Part shown: positions 1-6,331 of the stretch, in pieces
Numbering within the stretch: the stretch's first letter is position 1
How the letters are laid out: the number at the start of each line of letters is the position of its first letter
Assembly (NCBI GenBank): GCA_910579595.1
Contig: CAJTVM010000095.1
Coordinates: 2,052 to 9,826 of the forward strand
Source of the DNA: an uncultured Oscillospiraceae bacterium
GTDB lineage: Bacteria > Bacillota > Clostridia > Oscillospirales > Oscillospiraceae
DNA length: 7,775 nt
Direction of reading: 5' to 3'
Program-made: the position numbers and the translations under genes
The notes under the pieces: generated by a model
Told to the model about the DNA's origin: nothing
The model's database searches: none
What the model saw: the letters and a program-made list of their open reading frames with translations, nothing else

Positions 1-271
1 CCACCATGAAGATCACGGCGCTGTCACGCTCCATATCACGGACAAGGGCGGGGATTTCCTCAATCCCCGCCCTCCGGCAAGCGTGTATCCTGCGGTGCCC
101 GCTGACGATCTCATAGCCGCCCTCCTTGACCGGGCGCACCACAACGGGCGTCATGATGCCAAACTCCTTGATACTCTGGACAAGCAGCTCCATCCCCTCG
201 TCGTCCCTGACCTGAAAGGGGTTGTCCTGAAAGGCGGCGCACTCCGACACCTTGATTTCTTGAATGTTCAT
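1..271 (-). CDS. parB: ParB-like N-terminal domain protein (partial, runs off the left edge)
   Basis: The first 90 residues of a ParB/RepB/Spo0J-type protein are visible, starting MNIQEIKVSECAAFQDNPFQ. The family's N-terminal nucleotide-binding fold is clear: a NPFQVR-like substrate loop at residues 17-22, a LVQSIKEFGIMTPVVVRP segment at 30-47, and the ParB box GHRRIHACRRAG at 58-69 (GERRxRA-type, the CTP-binding arginines) followed by IPALVRD. The central helix-turn-helix and C-terminal dimerisation domains lie outside the window. In plasmids and integrative elements such proteins bind centromere-like sites and work with a ParA ATPase in segregation; no parA is visible here. The ATG overlaps the relaxase stop (ATGA), and GAGGG eight bases upstream inside the relaxase gene serves as ribosome binding site, so translation is probably coupled. 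A stand-alone ParB-domain regulator is the main alternative. Confidence 0.88.
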   Translation of the reverse strand, partial: MNIQEIKVSECAAFQDNPFQVRDDEGMELLVQSIKEFGIMTPVVVRPVKEGGYEIVSGHRRIHACRRAGIEEIPALVRDMERDSAVIFMV

Positions 272-1251
272 CTATTTTTCCCTCTTTCCTGATTTTTGCG
301 GGCGTCCCGCTCAGTTTTCGTCAACTGGGCCAGCAGTTCCGGGGGGATTTGGGAGATAATACCCTCCAGCTTTTTCTGCTCCCGGTTCAGTTGATACAGC
401 TTGTAGTTGGCTTCCTCCAACTCCTGTTTGTAGTCCTGGTTGGCTCGCCATGCCGTGGCCCTGCCCTCCGTCACATAGGCCAACTCCCGTTCCAGGTCTG
501 CGATCTGCTTGTCCGTGCTGGCGACCTGGGCCTTTAGCTGGGTCATTTCCGGGGCATACCTGCCGAGAAGGGCGATAGCTTCATCCTTTTTCCTGCCGCT
601 GTTCAGAACGCCGATACTGTTGATGGCCTGACAGATTTCGTCATAGTGCTTGTAGAGTTCGGCGGTCAGCTTGAACATATAGGGCGGGACGTGCTTGCGG
701 TGGGTCAACTTCTTGGGCAACCCACGGGACAGGTCTGGATACCGCTGGCGCATATGCTCATAGAACCTGTCCTGCCACTTCACAAGGCCCTGCGGCCCGC
801 CGATCACGTCCTTGGAGGACAAGCGGCCCTTGGCGGTGATGGGGACAAAACAAAGGTGCATATGGGGAGTAGCCTCGTCCATATGCACCACGGCGGAGAT
901 GATATTCTCTTTTCCAAAATTGTCCTCGAAGAATTGGTAGGCGTGGTCGAAATACTTCCGCTGTTCCTCCCGGCTCTTTGCTTTCAGCCAGTCAGGGGTG
1001 CCGCCCACAAAGCAGTCCTGCAAGACCACGCTGTCCTTGCGCCGCCGTGCCCCGGCCTGTTCGATACGGGCCAGCGCCGCTTCCCGGTAGGGGCCTGGGG
1101 GCTGGACGATGTGGTAATTCAGGCCGGTGCGCTCCCGGTCGATGTCGGGGTTGCTCTTGTATTCCTCTTTCTGCCGTTCGTGGTGCTTGTTGATACGGCC
1201 CACCGAGGGCAGCTTTCGTTTCTCTATCCGCATGATTGCGTAATTCGCCAT
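268..1251 (-). CDS. mobV: MobV-family (Mob_Pre) relaxase
   Basis: This 327-residue protein is a conjugative relaxase: it should nick one strand at oriT, stay bound to the 5' end and lead the strand into a recipient through a helper conjugation channel. The N-terminus aligns by eye with MobM of pMV158. KHHER at residues 22-26 matches MobM KHNER, whose His22 is the nucleophile, so His23 is the likely catalytic residue here. DIDRERTGLNYHIV at 36-49 matches motif I, and HMDEATPHMH at 123-132 is the metal-binding motif III with His123, His130 and His132. KGRLSSKDVIGG follows, as in the family. Residues about 235-300 are charged and heptad-like (coiled coil), typical of MobV C-termini. The start is set by AAAGGAGG five bases upstream of ATG. 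The gene lies just downstream of the oriT-like region and overlaps parB by ATGA. It is shorter than MobM (about 490 residues), with the shortfall in the C-terminal region. Confidence 0.95.
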   Translation of the reverse strand: MANYAIMRIEKRKLPSVGRINKHHERQKEEYKSNPDIDRERTGLNYHIVQPPGPYREAALARIEQAGARRRKDSVVLQDCFVGGTPDWLKAKSREEQRKYFDHAYQFFEDNFGKENIISAVVHMDEATPHMHLCFVPITAKGRLSSKDVIGGPQGLVKWQDRFYEHMRQRYPDLSRGLPKKLTHRKHVPPYMFKLTAELYKHYDEICQAINSIGVLNSGRKKDEAIALLGRYAPEMTQLKAQVASTDKQIADLERELAYVTEGRATAWRANQDYKQELEEANYKLYQLNREQKKLEGIISQIPPELLAQLTKTERDARKNQERGKNR

Positions 1252-1265
1252 AGCGACCTCCTTTG

Positions 1266-1291
1266 AGGAAGGATGTAAGAAGTCACATTGT
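1266..1291 (-). repeat. Dispersed leader repeat, copy C (upstream of mobV)
   Basis: The minus strand reads ACTTCTTACATCCTTCCT immediately ahead of the relaxase ribosome binding site. Over 26 bases it matches the plus-strand copy at 7593-7618 at 24 positions, and it also resembles the copy at 7082-7109. This copy sits in the 5' untranslated region of mobV. Confidence 0.7.
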
Positions 1292-1388
1292 CCCGTAGAA
1301 GCGGGCGGTATCTCCCATCCCTCCGTCTGTATTTGGAACGGACGTGTTCAAGACCGGGCGGGGTCAGGTACACAACATTTGCGCCCGC

Positions 1389-1442
1389 AAAAAGATACCG
1401 CCATGCTTTGTTCGCTCCCGCTCACAAAGCATAGCGGTATCT
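1389..1442 (-). terminator. Strong hairpin with T-tract, end of the RepA-like gene or oriT arm
   Basis: On the minus strand AGATACCGCTATGCTTTGT pairs with ACAAAGCATGGCGGTATCT across a 12-base loop, and the stem runs into TTTTT (complement of 1389-1393). This is a good intrinsic terminator for the gene at 1577-2560, about 135 bases past its stop. It also lies inside the oriT-like repeats, so it may serve transfer as well or instead. Confidence 0.6.
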
Positions 1443-1503
1443 GGCGGTGGCTGTGCCGCTCGCCCCGGCTCGCGCCACAACCGCCGCCGCAGGCGCAAGT
1501 GTT

Positions 1504-1534
1504 GTGTAACCCACTACACCTTGCAAGCAAGGTG
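1504..1534 (-). promoter_or_regulatory. Putative relaxase nick site (nic) with its two alternative hairpins
   Basis: The minus strand reads TAGTGGGTTA (1516-1507), nine of ten bases identical to the pMV158 nick sequence TAGTGTG/TTA. By analogy the cut falls between the G at 1510 and the T at 1509. As in pMV158, a hairpin abuts it on the 5' side (CACCTTGC TT GCAAGGTG, 1534-1517), and a competing hairpin GTGTA/TACAC (1519-1515 with 1508-1504) would place the cut in a six-base loop, GTGGGT. The pMV158 comparison is from memory. Confidence 0.7.
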
Positions 1535-1576
1535 GTGGGCCAGAGGGCTTCCCTCTGGACTCCCTTCCGCACGACT

Positions 1577-2560
1577 TCATAGACCGTCCCCATCCGGCAT
1601 CGACCATAGCCACACAGCCCCGGCCTTGACAGAGCGGACGCCCAAAAGCTGCTTCGCCTTTTTCGCCGTACTCTCCCCAACGCCCGCCGCCCTCAGCTTC
1701 TCCATGACCTCCCGCTGGGGCTTCGGCCCGTCCGAGAGAAGCTGACTTATTACCTCCTTGGCCTGCCGCATTTGGGTGTCGGGTCTGCCCAGGTTGGCGA
1801 ACACGTTGCCCAGCACTTCATCCGCTGTCCTGGCGGTTTCCTCAAGCCACTGGACAGCGCCCCCACCCACTGAAAAGACAATGGCGCTGCCGGTAGGCCC
1901 CACGTTGCATTTCACCTGGGCCATGATACGCTCGTCCGGGTGTTCCCGGTCTGTCCGGGCCACCAGCAGGACGCTCCGGGCAGCGCCCACAATGTCCACG
2001 GAGCCGACGGCCCGGTTGATGGCCTTTTGCCCGATAGCCTTGTTCATGTGGTGGACGATGAGGACGGCGCACCGCTGTTCCCTGGCGATCTCGATGAGAG
2101 GGCGGAACTGCCGCCGCACCTCGTTGGCGGCGTTGATACCTGTTTCCTCCCCGATGTAGGCGGAGAGGGGGTCGAGGACAACGAGCCTTGCGCCGGTCTG
2201 CCTGACGGCCTGTGTCAGCCGTTCATCGGAAAAGGAGAGATACCGCTCCCTCTCGCTGATGAACAACAGGCGCTCCAGGTCGCCCCCGGCGCTGATGAAC
2301 CGGGGGACAATGGTATCATCGGCGTCGTCCTCGCTGGATTGGTAGATGATGTTGGTGGGAGGCTGGCCTGTGCCGTCCGTGAAGGGCATAGGCTGGCCCC
2401 GGCTCAACATGGCGGCGAGGTTGAGGACAAAGGTGCTTTTGCCGTCCCCGGCATCCCCTTGCACCACTGTTATCTTGCCAAAGGGGATGTAGGGGTACCA
2501 CAGCCATTCGATCTCCCGTACCTTGACCTCGCTGGCCTTTGTGATTTCGATTTCTGCCAT
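1577..2560 (-). CDS. RepA/AAA_25-type RecA-fold ATPase (replication or mobile-element helicase)
   Basis: This 327-residue protein has a RecA-like ATPase core. The Walker A motif GDAGDGKS is at residues 35-42, an SSEDDADD element (75-82) follows, the Walker B strand LVVLDPLSAYIGE at 126-138 carries Asp130, and IVHHMNK at 168-174 is the conserved block seen in RSF1010 RepA-like and AAA_25 proteins. Residues about 262-325 look like a winged helix (QAKEVISQLLSDGPKPQREV, then STAKKAKQLLGV). Such proteins act as hexameric replicative helicases or loaders on plasmids, phages and integrative elements; which one applies is not decided by sequence. I chose the ATG at 2560 because AAGGAG lies ten bases upstream. 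An in-frame TTG at 2596 would add twelve residues, but it falls next to a terminator T-tract and has no ribosome binding site. Confidence 0.88.
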   Translation of the reverse strand: MAEIEITKASEVKVREIEWLWYPYIPFGKITVVQGDAGDGKSTFVLNLAAMLSRGQPMPFTDGTGQPPTNIIYQSSEDDADDTIVPRFISAGGDLERLLFISERERYLSFSDERLTQAVRQTGARLVVLDPLSAYIGEETGINAANEVRRQFRPLIEIAREQRCAVLIVHHMNKAIGQKAINRAVGSVDIVGAARSVLLVARTDREHPDERIMAQVKCNVGPTGSAIVFSVGGGAVQWLEETARTADEVLGNVFANLGRPDTQMRQAKEVISQLLSDGPKPQREVMEKLRAAGVGESTAKKAKQLLGVRSVKAGAVWLWSMPDGDGL

Positions 2561-2594
2561 GTGTGGTTCACTCCTTGATTTTTGAATTGAGGAC

Positions 2595-2631
2595 AAAAAA
2601 AGACCGCTCTACTTGCAAAAGTAAAGCGGTC
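2595..2631 (-). terminator. Intrinsic terminator after the c-di-GMP regulator, directly ahead of the RepA-like gene
   Basis: On the minus strand GACCGCT (2631-2625) pairs with AGCGGTC (2608-2602), with an inner ACTT/AAGT stem, and is followed by seven T (2601-2595). It lies about 100 bases past the stop of the gene at 2731-5166 and only 34 bases before the ATG at 2560, so it may also act as a leader attenuator for the RepA-like gene. Confidence 0.85.
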
Positions 2632-2730
2632 AAGTCAAATGGTATTCAGTTTAGATCATGCGCAGTGTCAGCCGCGAAGCATTGCAAACGGCTCTAATAC
2701 TCAGATGTTAGCTCCACAGGTGAATGCTTC

Positions 2731-5166
2731 TTAATCCCATACTTCAACTGTTCCCCGGTTGTTCTTGGCCTTGCGTAACATTTCGTCCGCTTTTTTCATC
2801 AGAGCCGCCGGGACATCCGGACCAACGGCACCGCCGATGCTGACCGAGATATGCTGTCCTTCCTCCATACCGTCTATGGAAAGGGCGGAAATATCGCCGC
2901 ATATCTTTTCGAGCTTTGCCTCAAACGTATCCGGGGAAATGGAGGCGAACATCATCACAAATTCATCCCCATCATATCGCACCAGCGTGTCCAGCGTGCG
3001 CTTCTCTCTGCCGATTGCTTCCGCGATTGACAGCAGCACCTTGTCCCCAACAGTGCGCCCATACAGACTGTTGATATCTTTGAAGTGGTCCACATTGATA
3101 ATTGCCAAAGCGCATATATTTCCCGGAGTCTGGGCCTTTGCGTCATAATAGCGACGGTTATATACATGGGTGATGGGGTCGAGATACACCTTGCTGCGCA
3201 GATCAGAGATAGACTTGCTTGGCAGCTTTTTACCGCCTTGGTCCAGTAGGGCATCGTCTGTGATCCGGGTCAGCATTTCCAGCACCAGCGGAGTGCCGTC
3301 CACCTTGACATACTGAGAAATCACATGGAACACCTCGTTGTCGAAAAACACGATTTTGGAAAATTCTTTTTGAAACGCAAGACACTTCATAGAGGTGCAG
3401 TTGACACATCTTTGATCCTGTTTCCAAATTTTATAACAGCATTGGCCGCTTTTAGAAATCATGCCGCTGCTGTCGATCTCAACGATGCTGTTGTCAGAGG
3501 GATCGACCAGCCGGACATTATACACCATAAATTTGAGAGCGCAGATCAGGTAATAAGTGCCCATGCCGGTCAGCACGCTGCCAGAAGTAAGAAATTCCTC
3601 CATTACATCATCGGGGGAAACCATGCTGGTTTCCCCTTCCAAGGGGATCAGCTTGCCCGCCACCTCCGCATAGTGCTGGGCGTCAGGCGAATCCCAGATG
3701 GTCTGCATCACGCACTGATACCGCTGGGGAGGCTCCCCATGTAGGCCGAGCAGAAGCTCTGCTTTTACGAAAGGACGCTCATTAGTTGCCTCCGCCAGTT
3801 TGGTTCTCAGGAGTTCTATCATGCGATGGTCATAGCCCTCATAGGAAGTCAGCTCCTTTTTCGGTATGGACGTAGACTTGTCTACTCTATAAAATTCTCT
3901 GCCAGCCTTGTTAAGATGAAGTGCGGGCGGAGATACAGTATAGTAAAACGCGGGACATGACCCGTTAAAAAAGAATTTAGCCCGCAGACGCTCACGTCTC
4001 ACCGTCTGCATAATTTTGTCGGAGAAAGGCAGGCCGTTTTCGTGGGAATGGGTTAGAATATCCGTCACCAAAAGTTCCTTGGAATCCACGTTGTCCCCGC
4101 TCATATCTGCCGGAAAGTCGGGGGAATCTTTCCGCCTGTCTAATATGACGGAAAGGCAATCCAGCAACAAGGGATTAAACGCCCCACACTGCCCGTCCCG
4201 AATCATCTGTACCGCCTGTTCCGGCGTATACGCTGGCTTGTAGCACCGCTCGCTGGTCAGCGCATCATACACGTCGGCCACGGACACCGCCTGCACTGCG
4301 ATGGGAATATCGTCCCCTTTCAGCCCATCGGGATAACCCCGGCCGTCATACCGCTCGTGATGCCAGCGGCAGATCTCATAGGTCATTCGGATGATAGGAC
4401 TCACATTCTCGTTATGGAGCAAAGGTTCCACCATGTTGGCACCCGCCATAGCGTGTCCCTTTATAATCTGAAACTCCTCATCGGTAAGCTTACCTGGCTT
4501 ATTCAAAATTTCCTCTGGAACAGACATCTTTCCGATATCATGCAAAGCGGATGCATTGACGATTTGAAGCATCACTTTTGCCGAAAAGGAATACTGATCC
4601 GACCGCTTTGTGATCTCATTTAGCAACATTTCGGTAATATATCGGATATTTCGGACGTGCGCTCCGCTCTCGCCATTGCGGGTTTCCACGATATGGGAGA
4701 GAATGGAAACCATAGCCGTGCTGTTTTCGTTTTCCTCGACAATCTCATTCACCAGGGCGCTGGACAGCGCACGCTGCTTGCCGGAAAGGGCGATTGTGTT
4801 ATCAATGCGGTGACGGATGATCTGTTCGTCATAGGGCCGCTGAATCAGTTCACTGGCTCCCAGGCTGTAAGCCCGTTCAATGTTTTCAGGCGTATACTCC
4901 GAGGAAATCATAATTACAGGAATAAAGCTCAACCAGCCACACTCTTTCAAGGCTTTGAGAAACTCGAAGCCATCCATGTTTGGCATTACAATGTCCAACA
5001 GTATCAGAGAAAACTCCTCGGCATGATCCTGTAAAATCCGCATGGCCTGCTTGCCGTCGCACGCTTCTTCCAGGAAATAGTCCTTTGCCAACATACTTGT
5101 CATGACCAGACGATTGAATCGAGAATCATCGACAATGAGTATCTTATATTTCTTCTTTGTATCCAA
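2731..5166 (-). CDS. Response regulator with REC, HD-GYP, PAS-like and GGDEF domains (c-di-GMP turnover)
   Basis: This 811-residue cytoplasmic protein should both break and make cyclic di-GMP. Residues 8-125 form a receiver: acidic pair Asp13-Asp14, phospho-acceptor Asp58 in LLDIVMPNMDG, Ser88-Ser89, and Arg110 (QRPYD) where Lys is usual. Residues about 150-345 are a complete HD-GYP phosphodiesterase: His170, HDIGK at 209-213, His238, HH at 269-270, DGRGYPDG at 274-281, ADVYDAL at 297-303. A PAS-like segment (about 393-510) and a second one with a Cys cluster (Cys576, 577, 587, 590, 595) follow. Residues 660-811 are GGDEF, with signature DGDEF at 732-736 and RTLD at 723-726 matching the inhibitory I-site. 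The start is TTG, with AAAGGA nine bases upstream; the next in-frame Met would remove receiver residues. The AP2 gene ends 23 bases upstream, implying one transcript. No histidine kinase is visible. Confidence 0.93.
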   Translation of the reverse strand: MDTKKKYKILIVDDSRFNRLVMTSMLAKDYFLEEACDGKQAMRILQDHAEEFSLILLDIVMPNMDGFEFLKALKECGWLSFIPVIMISSEYTPENIERAYSLGASELIQRPYDEQIIRHRIDNTIALSGKQRALSSALVNEIVEENENSTAMVSILSHIVETRNGESGAHVRNIRYITEMLLNEITKRSDQYSFSAKVMLQIVNASALHDIGKMSVPEEILNKPGKLTDEEFQIIKGHAMAGANMVEPLLHNENVSPIIRMTYEICRWHHERYDGRGYPDGLKGDDIPIAVQAVSVADVYDALTSERCYKPAYTPEQAVQMIRDGQCGAFNPLLLDCLSVILDRRKDSPDFPADMSGDNVDSKELLVTDILTHSHENGLPFSDKIMQTVRRERLRAKFFFNGSCPAFYYTVSPPALHLNKAGREFYRVDKSTSIPKKELTSYEGYDHRMIELLRTKLAEATNERPFVKAELLLGLHGEPPQRYQCVMQTIWDSPDAQHYAEVAGKLIPLEGETSMVSPDDVMEEFLTSGSVLTGMGTYYLICALKFMVYNVRLVDPSDNSIVEIDSSGMISKSGQCCYKIWKQDQRCVNCTSMKCLAFQKEFSKIVFFDNEVFHVISQYVKVDGTPLVLEMLTRITDDALLDQGGKKLPSKSISDLRSKVYLDPITHVYNRRYYDAKAQTPGNICALAIINVDHFKDINSLYGRTVGDKVLLSIAEAIGREKRTLDTLVRYDGDEFVMMFASISPDTFEAKLEKICGDISALSIDGMEEGQHISVSIGGAVGPDVPAALMKKADEMLRKAKNNRGTVEVWD

Positions 5167-5189
5167 AATAGCATTTCCTTTCAGTGTTT

Positions 5190-6206
5190 TTAGAGAACCT
5201 TTGTACCTTTGCCTTGTAGGATTCCTCCTGGTTGATCTGAATGGGGTTCCGATGTGTCCTCTGCAGTTTGGGAAAATTCCTTCAGAAACGGTTCAAACAA
5301 CTCATCCTCCGCCCGTTTTCTGGCTTTCACCGCATCCTCGAATTTCCTGTAGCAACCCAGGTAATGGCGTTTCCCCTTGAAGAAGATCACTGCTTTCCAC
5401 TGGTTGGTATTCGGAACCCACTCCACTCCGGTTACACCACTGGTGTTATTGCTGCGAATAGTTTTGGAGCGTATCAGTTCGATACAAGTGCCATCCACAA
5501 GTGTCACCTTTGGCTTGCAGCCGCAGCTTGTAGTCTGCCCGCTTCTCAGATGGGCGGTCATCACCACAGTTTCTTTCCCGCAGTCGCACTGGCACCGCCA
5601 CGCGGTCATGGAGCCGACATTTTCCGCTGGGGCCAGGGCGGTCAATCGGCCAAAACGCTGGCCCGTCAGGTCCATTCTCTGGCCGTTGTGGCCTCGGGGG
5701 ATAGGCGGGCAGACTTCGTCAATATTCCGCAGCTCGCTGGGGAGAAGTTTTCCGGCACAGGCATCCAAAAACGGTTCGAATAATTCAGCCTCCGCCCGTT
5801 TTCTGGCTTTCACTGCGTCCTCCAGCTTTTTAAAACTTCCCAAGTAACGGCGTTTGCCCTTGAAGCAGATGGAGGCCCGCCATCGCTGTTTCTTCGCCAT
5901 CCAGTCGACGCCAGGGGTGCCGCTGGTGTTGTTGCTCCGCACGGTTCGTGTGCGAATCATCTCCACGCAGGTGCCATCCATATAGGTTAACCCCAGGGCA
6001 GACCGGGGACCACCAAGACCATTTTGACAGCCGCAGCTTTTGGTGTGACCGTTTCGCAGATGGCAGGTTTTCACCACAACCTCCTGCCCGCAGTCGCATA
6101 GGCATCGCCAAGCCGTCCGGCCCCCGATGTTCTCCGCAGGTTCCAGGATAGTTAAATGCCCGTATTTCTGACCTGTCAGGTCTAACTTTTTTCTCGAATG
6201 ACCCAT
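5190..6206 (-). CDS. Tandem Cys-cluster/AP2-domain DNA-binding protein
   Basis: The 338-residue protein is an internal duplication of one module. Residues 8-148 and 178-308 each start with DLTGQ(K/R)(Y/F)G(H/R)LT, carry a likely zinc-binding cluster (WRCLCDCG at 33-40 with SCGC at 57-60; WRCQCDCG at 203-210 with SCGC at 227-230), and then an AP2-like domain: SNNTSG, a tryptophan strand, FKGKR.YLG and EDAVKARKRAE.ELFEPFL. AP2 domains fold as a three-stranded sheet plus helix that binds DNA; bacterial examples are common in phages and mobile elements, often joined to HNH nucleases. No HNH motif is visible, so a binding or regulatory role is more likely than cutting. The start is ATG, with GGAGAGG five bases upstream. 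The c-di-GMP regulator follows after 23 bases. The C-terminal 30 residues are low-complexity and polar. Its DNA target is unknown. Confidence 0.87.
   Translation of the reverse strand: MGHSRKKLDLTGQKYGHLTILEPAENIGGRTAWRCLCDCGQEVVVKTCHLRNGHTKSCGCQNGLGGPRSALGLTYMDGTCVEMIRTRTVRSNNTSGTPGVDWMAKKQRWRASICFKGKRRYLGSFKKLEDAVKARKRAEAELFEPFLDACAGKLLPSELRNIDEVCPPIPRGHNGQRMDLTGQRFGRLTALAPAENVGSMTAWRCQCDCGKETVVMTAHLRSGQTTSCGCKPKVTLVDGTCIELIRSKTIRSNNTSGVTGVEWVPNTNQWKAVIFFKGKRHYLGCYRKFEDAVKARKRAEDELFEPFLKEFSQTAEDTSEPHSDQPGGILQGKGTKVL
5283..6185 (-). repeat. Internal duplication encoding the two AP2 modules
   Basis: The coding sequences for module 1 (5763-6185) and module 2 (5283-5675) are clearly related. 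Similarity is highest at the AP2 ends, where the plus strand reads GCCCGTTTTCTGGCTTTCAC identically at 5311 and 5794, a 483-base offset. The linker (residues 149-177) is unduplicated, and module 1 has about nine extra residues after its SCGC. Confidence 0.85.
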
Positions 6207-6231
6207 TCGTACCTCTCCGTTTTTTGCTATA

Positions 6232-6253
6232 ACAGGAAAGCGTACTTTCCCGT
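6232..6253. promoter_or_regulatory. Palindrome in the AP2 gene leader (possible operator)
   Basis: ACAGGAAAG and CTTTCCCGT (eight of nine pairs) flank a four-base CGTA centre, 26 bases upstream of the AP2 gene start. No T-tract follows on either strand, so it is not a terminator. The half-site GGAAAGTAC recurs in the terminator at 6338-6382. A protein-binding site, possibly for the AP2 protein itself, is an inference only. Confidence 0.4.
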
Positions 6254-6331
6254 CAGGCAGTTTTGAGGAGAGAAATTTTATCTAATTGTATTGAAAATTC
6301 ATTCTTTCTCTGGTAAGCTATAGTCAGCCTC

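Larger units (their letters stand above)
1369..1558 (-). other. oriT-like region for the MobV relaxase
   Basis: The gap between the RepA-like gene and mobV holds nested inverted repeats and no gene. An outer pair, TACACAACATTTGCGCCCGC (1369-1388) and its inverse at 1489-1508 (18 of 20 match), encloses a 19-bp arm hairpin (1393-1411 with 1424-1442, one mismatch, 12-base loop) and a GC-rich stretch with short GGCGGT/ACCGCC arms (1443-1448, 1480-1485). To the right lie the putative nick site, the perfect 8-bp repeat CACCTTGC/GCAAGGTG (1517-1534) and the perfect 8-bp repeat CCAGAGGG/CCCTCTGG (1540-1558). Dense dyads directly upstream of a relaxase gene on the same strand fit an origin of transfer, as in pMV158. 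If the nick is as predicted, mobV would enter the recipient first. Confidence 0.75.

Noticed and set aside
646..1266. Long plus-strand open frame opposite the relaxase
   Set aside because: It is the antisense shadow of a well-supported relaxase gene and has no family match of its own.
1940..2578. Long plus-strand open frame opposite the ATPase
   Set aside because: Antisense shadow in GC-rich coding DNA; the minus-strand protein has Walker A and B motifs.
2561..2596. TTG start that would lengthen the RepA-like ATPase by twelve residues
   Set aside because: It lies against the terminator T-tract without a ribosome binding site, while the ATG at 2560 has AAGGAG at a workable distance.
2679..2730. 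Inverted repeat GAAGCATT/AATGCTTC downstream of the c-di-GMP regulator
   Set aside because: Eight bp with a 36-base loop and no T-tract; weaker than the clear terminator at 2595-2631.
6195..6209. Six-bp hairpin CGAATG/CATTCG over the AP2 gene start codon
   Set aside because: Very short with a three-base loop; chance is as likely as translational control.
6207..6331. Possible c-di-GMP riboswitch ahead of the AP2/c-di-GMP unit
   Set aside because: I looked for the GEMM-type conserved blocks upstream of both genes and did not see them.
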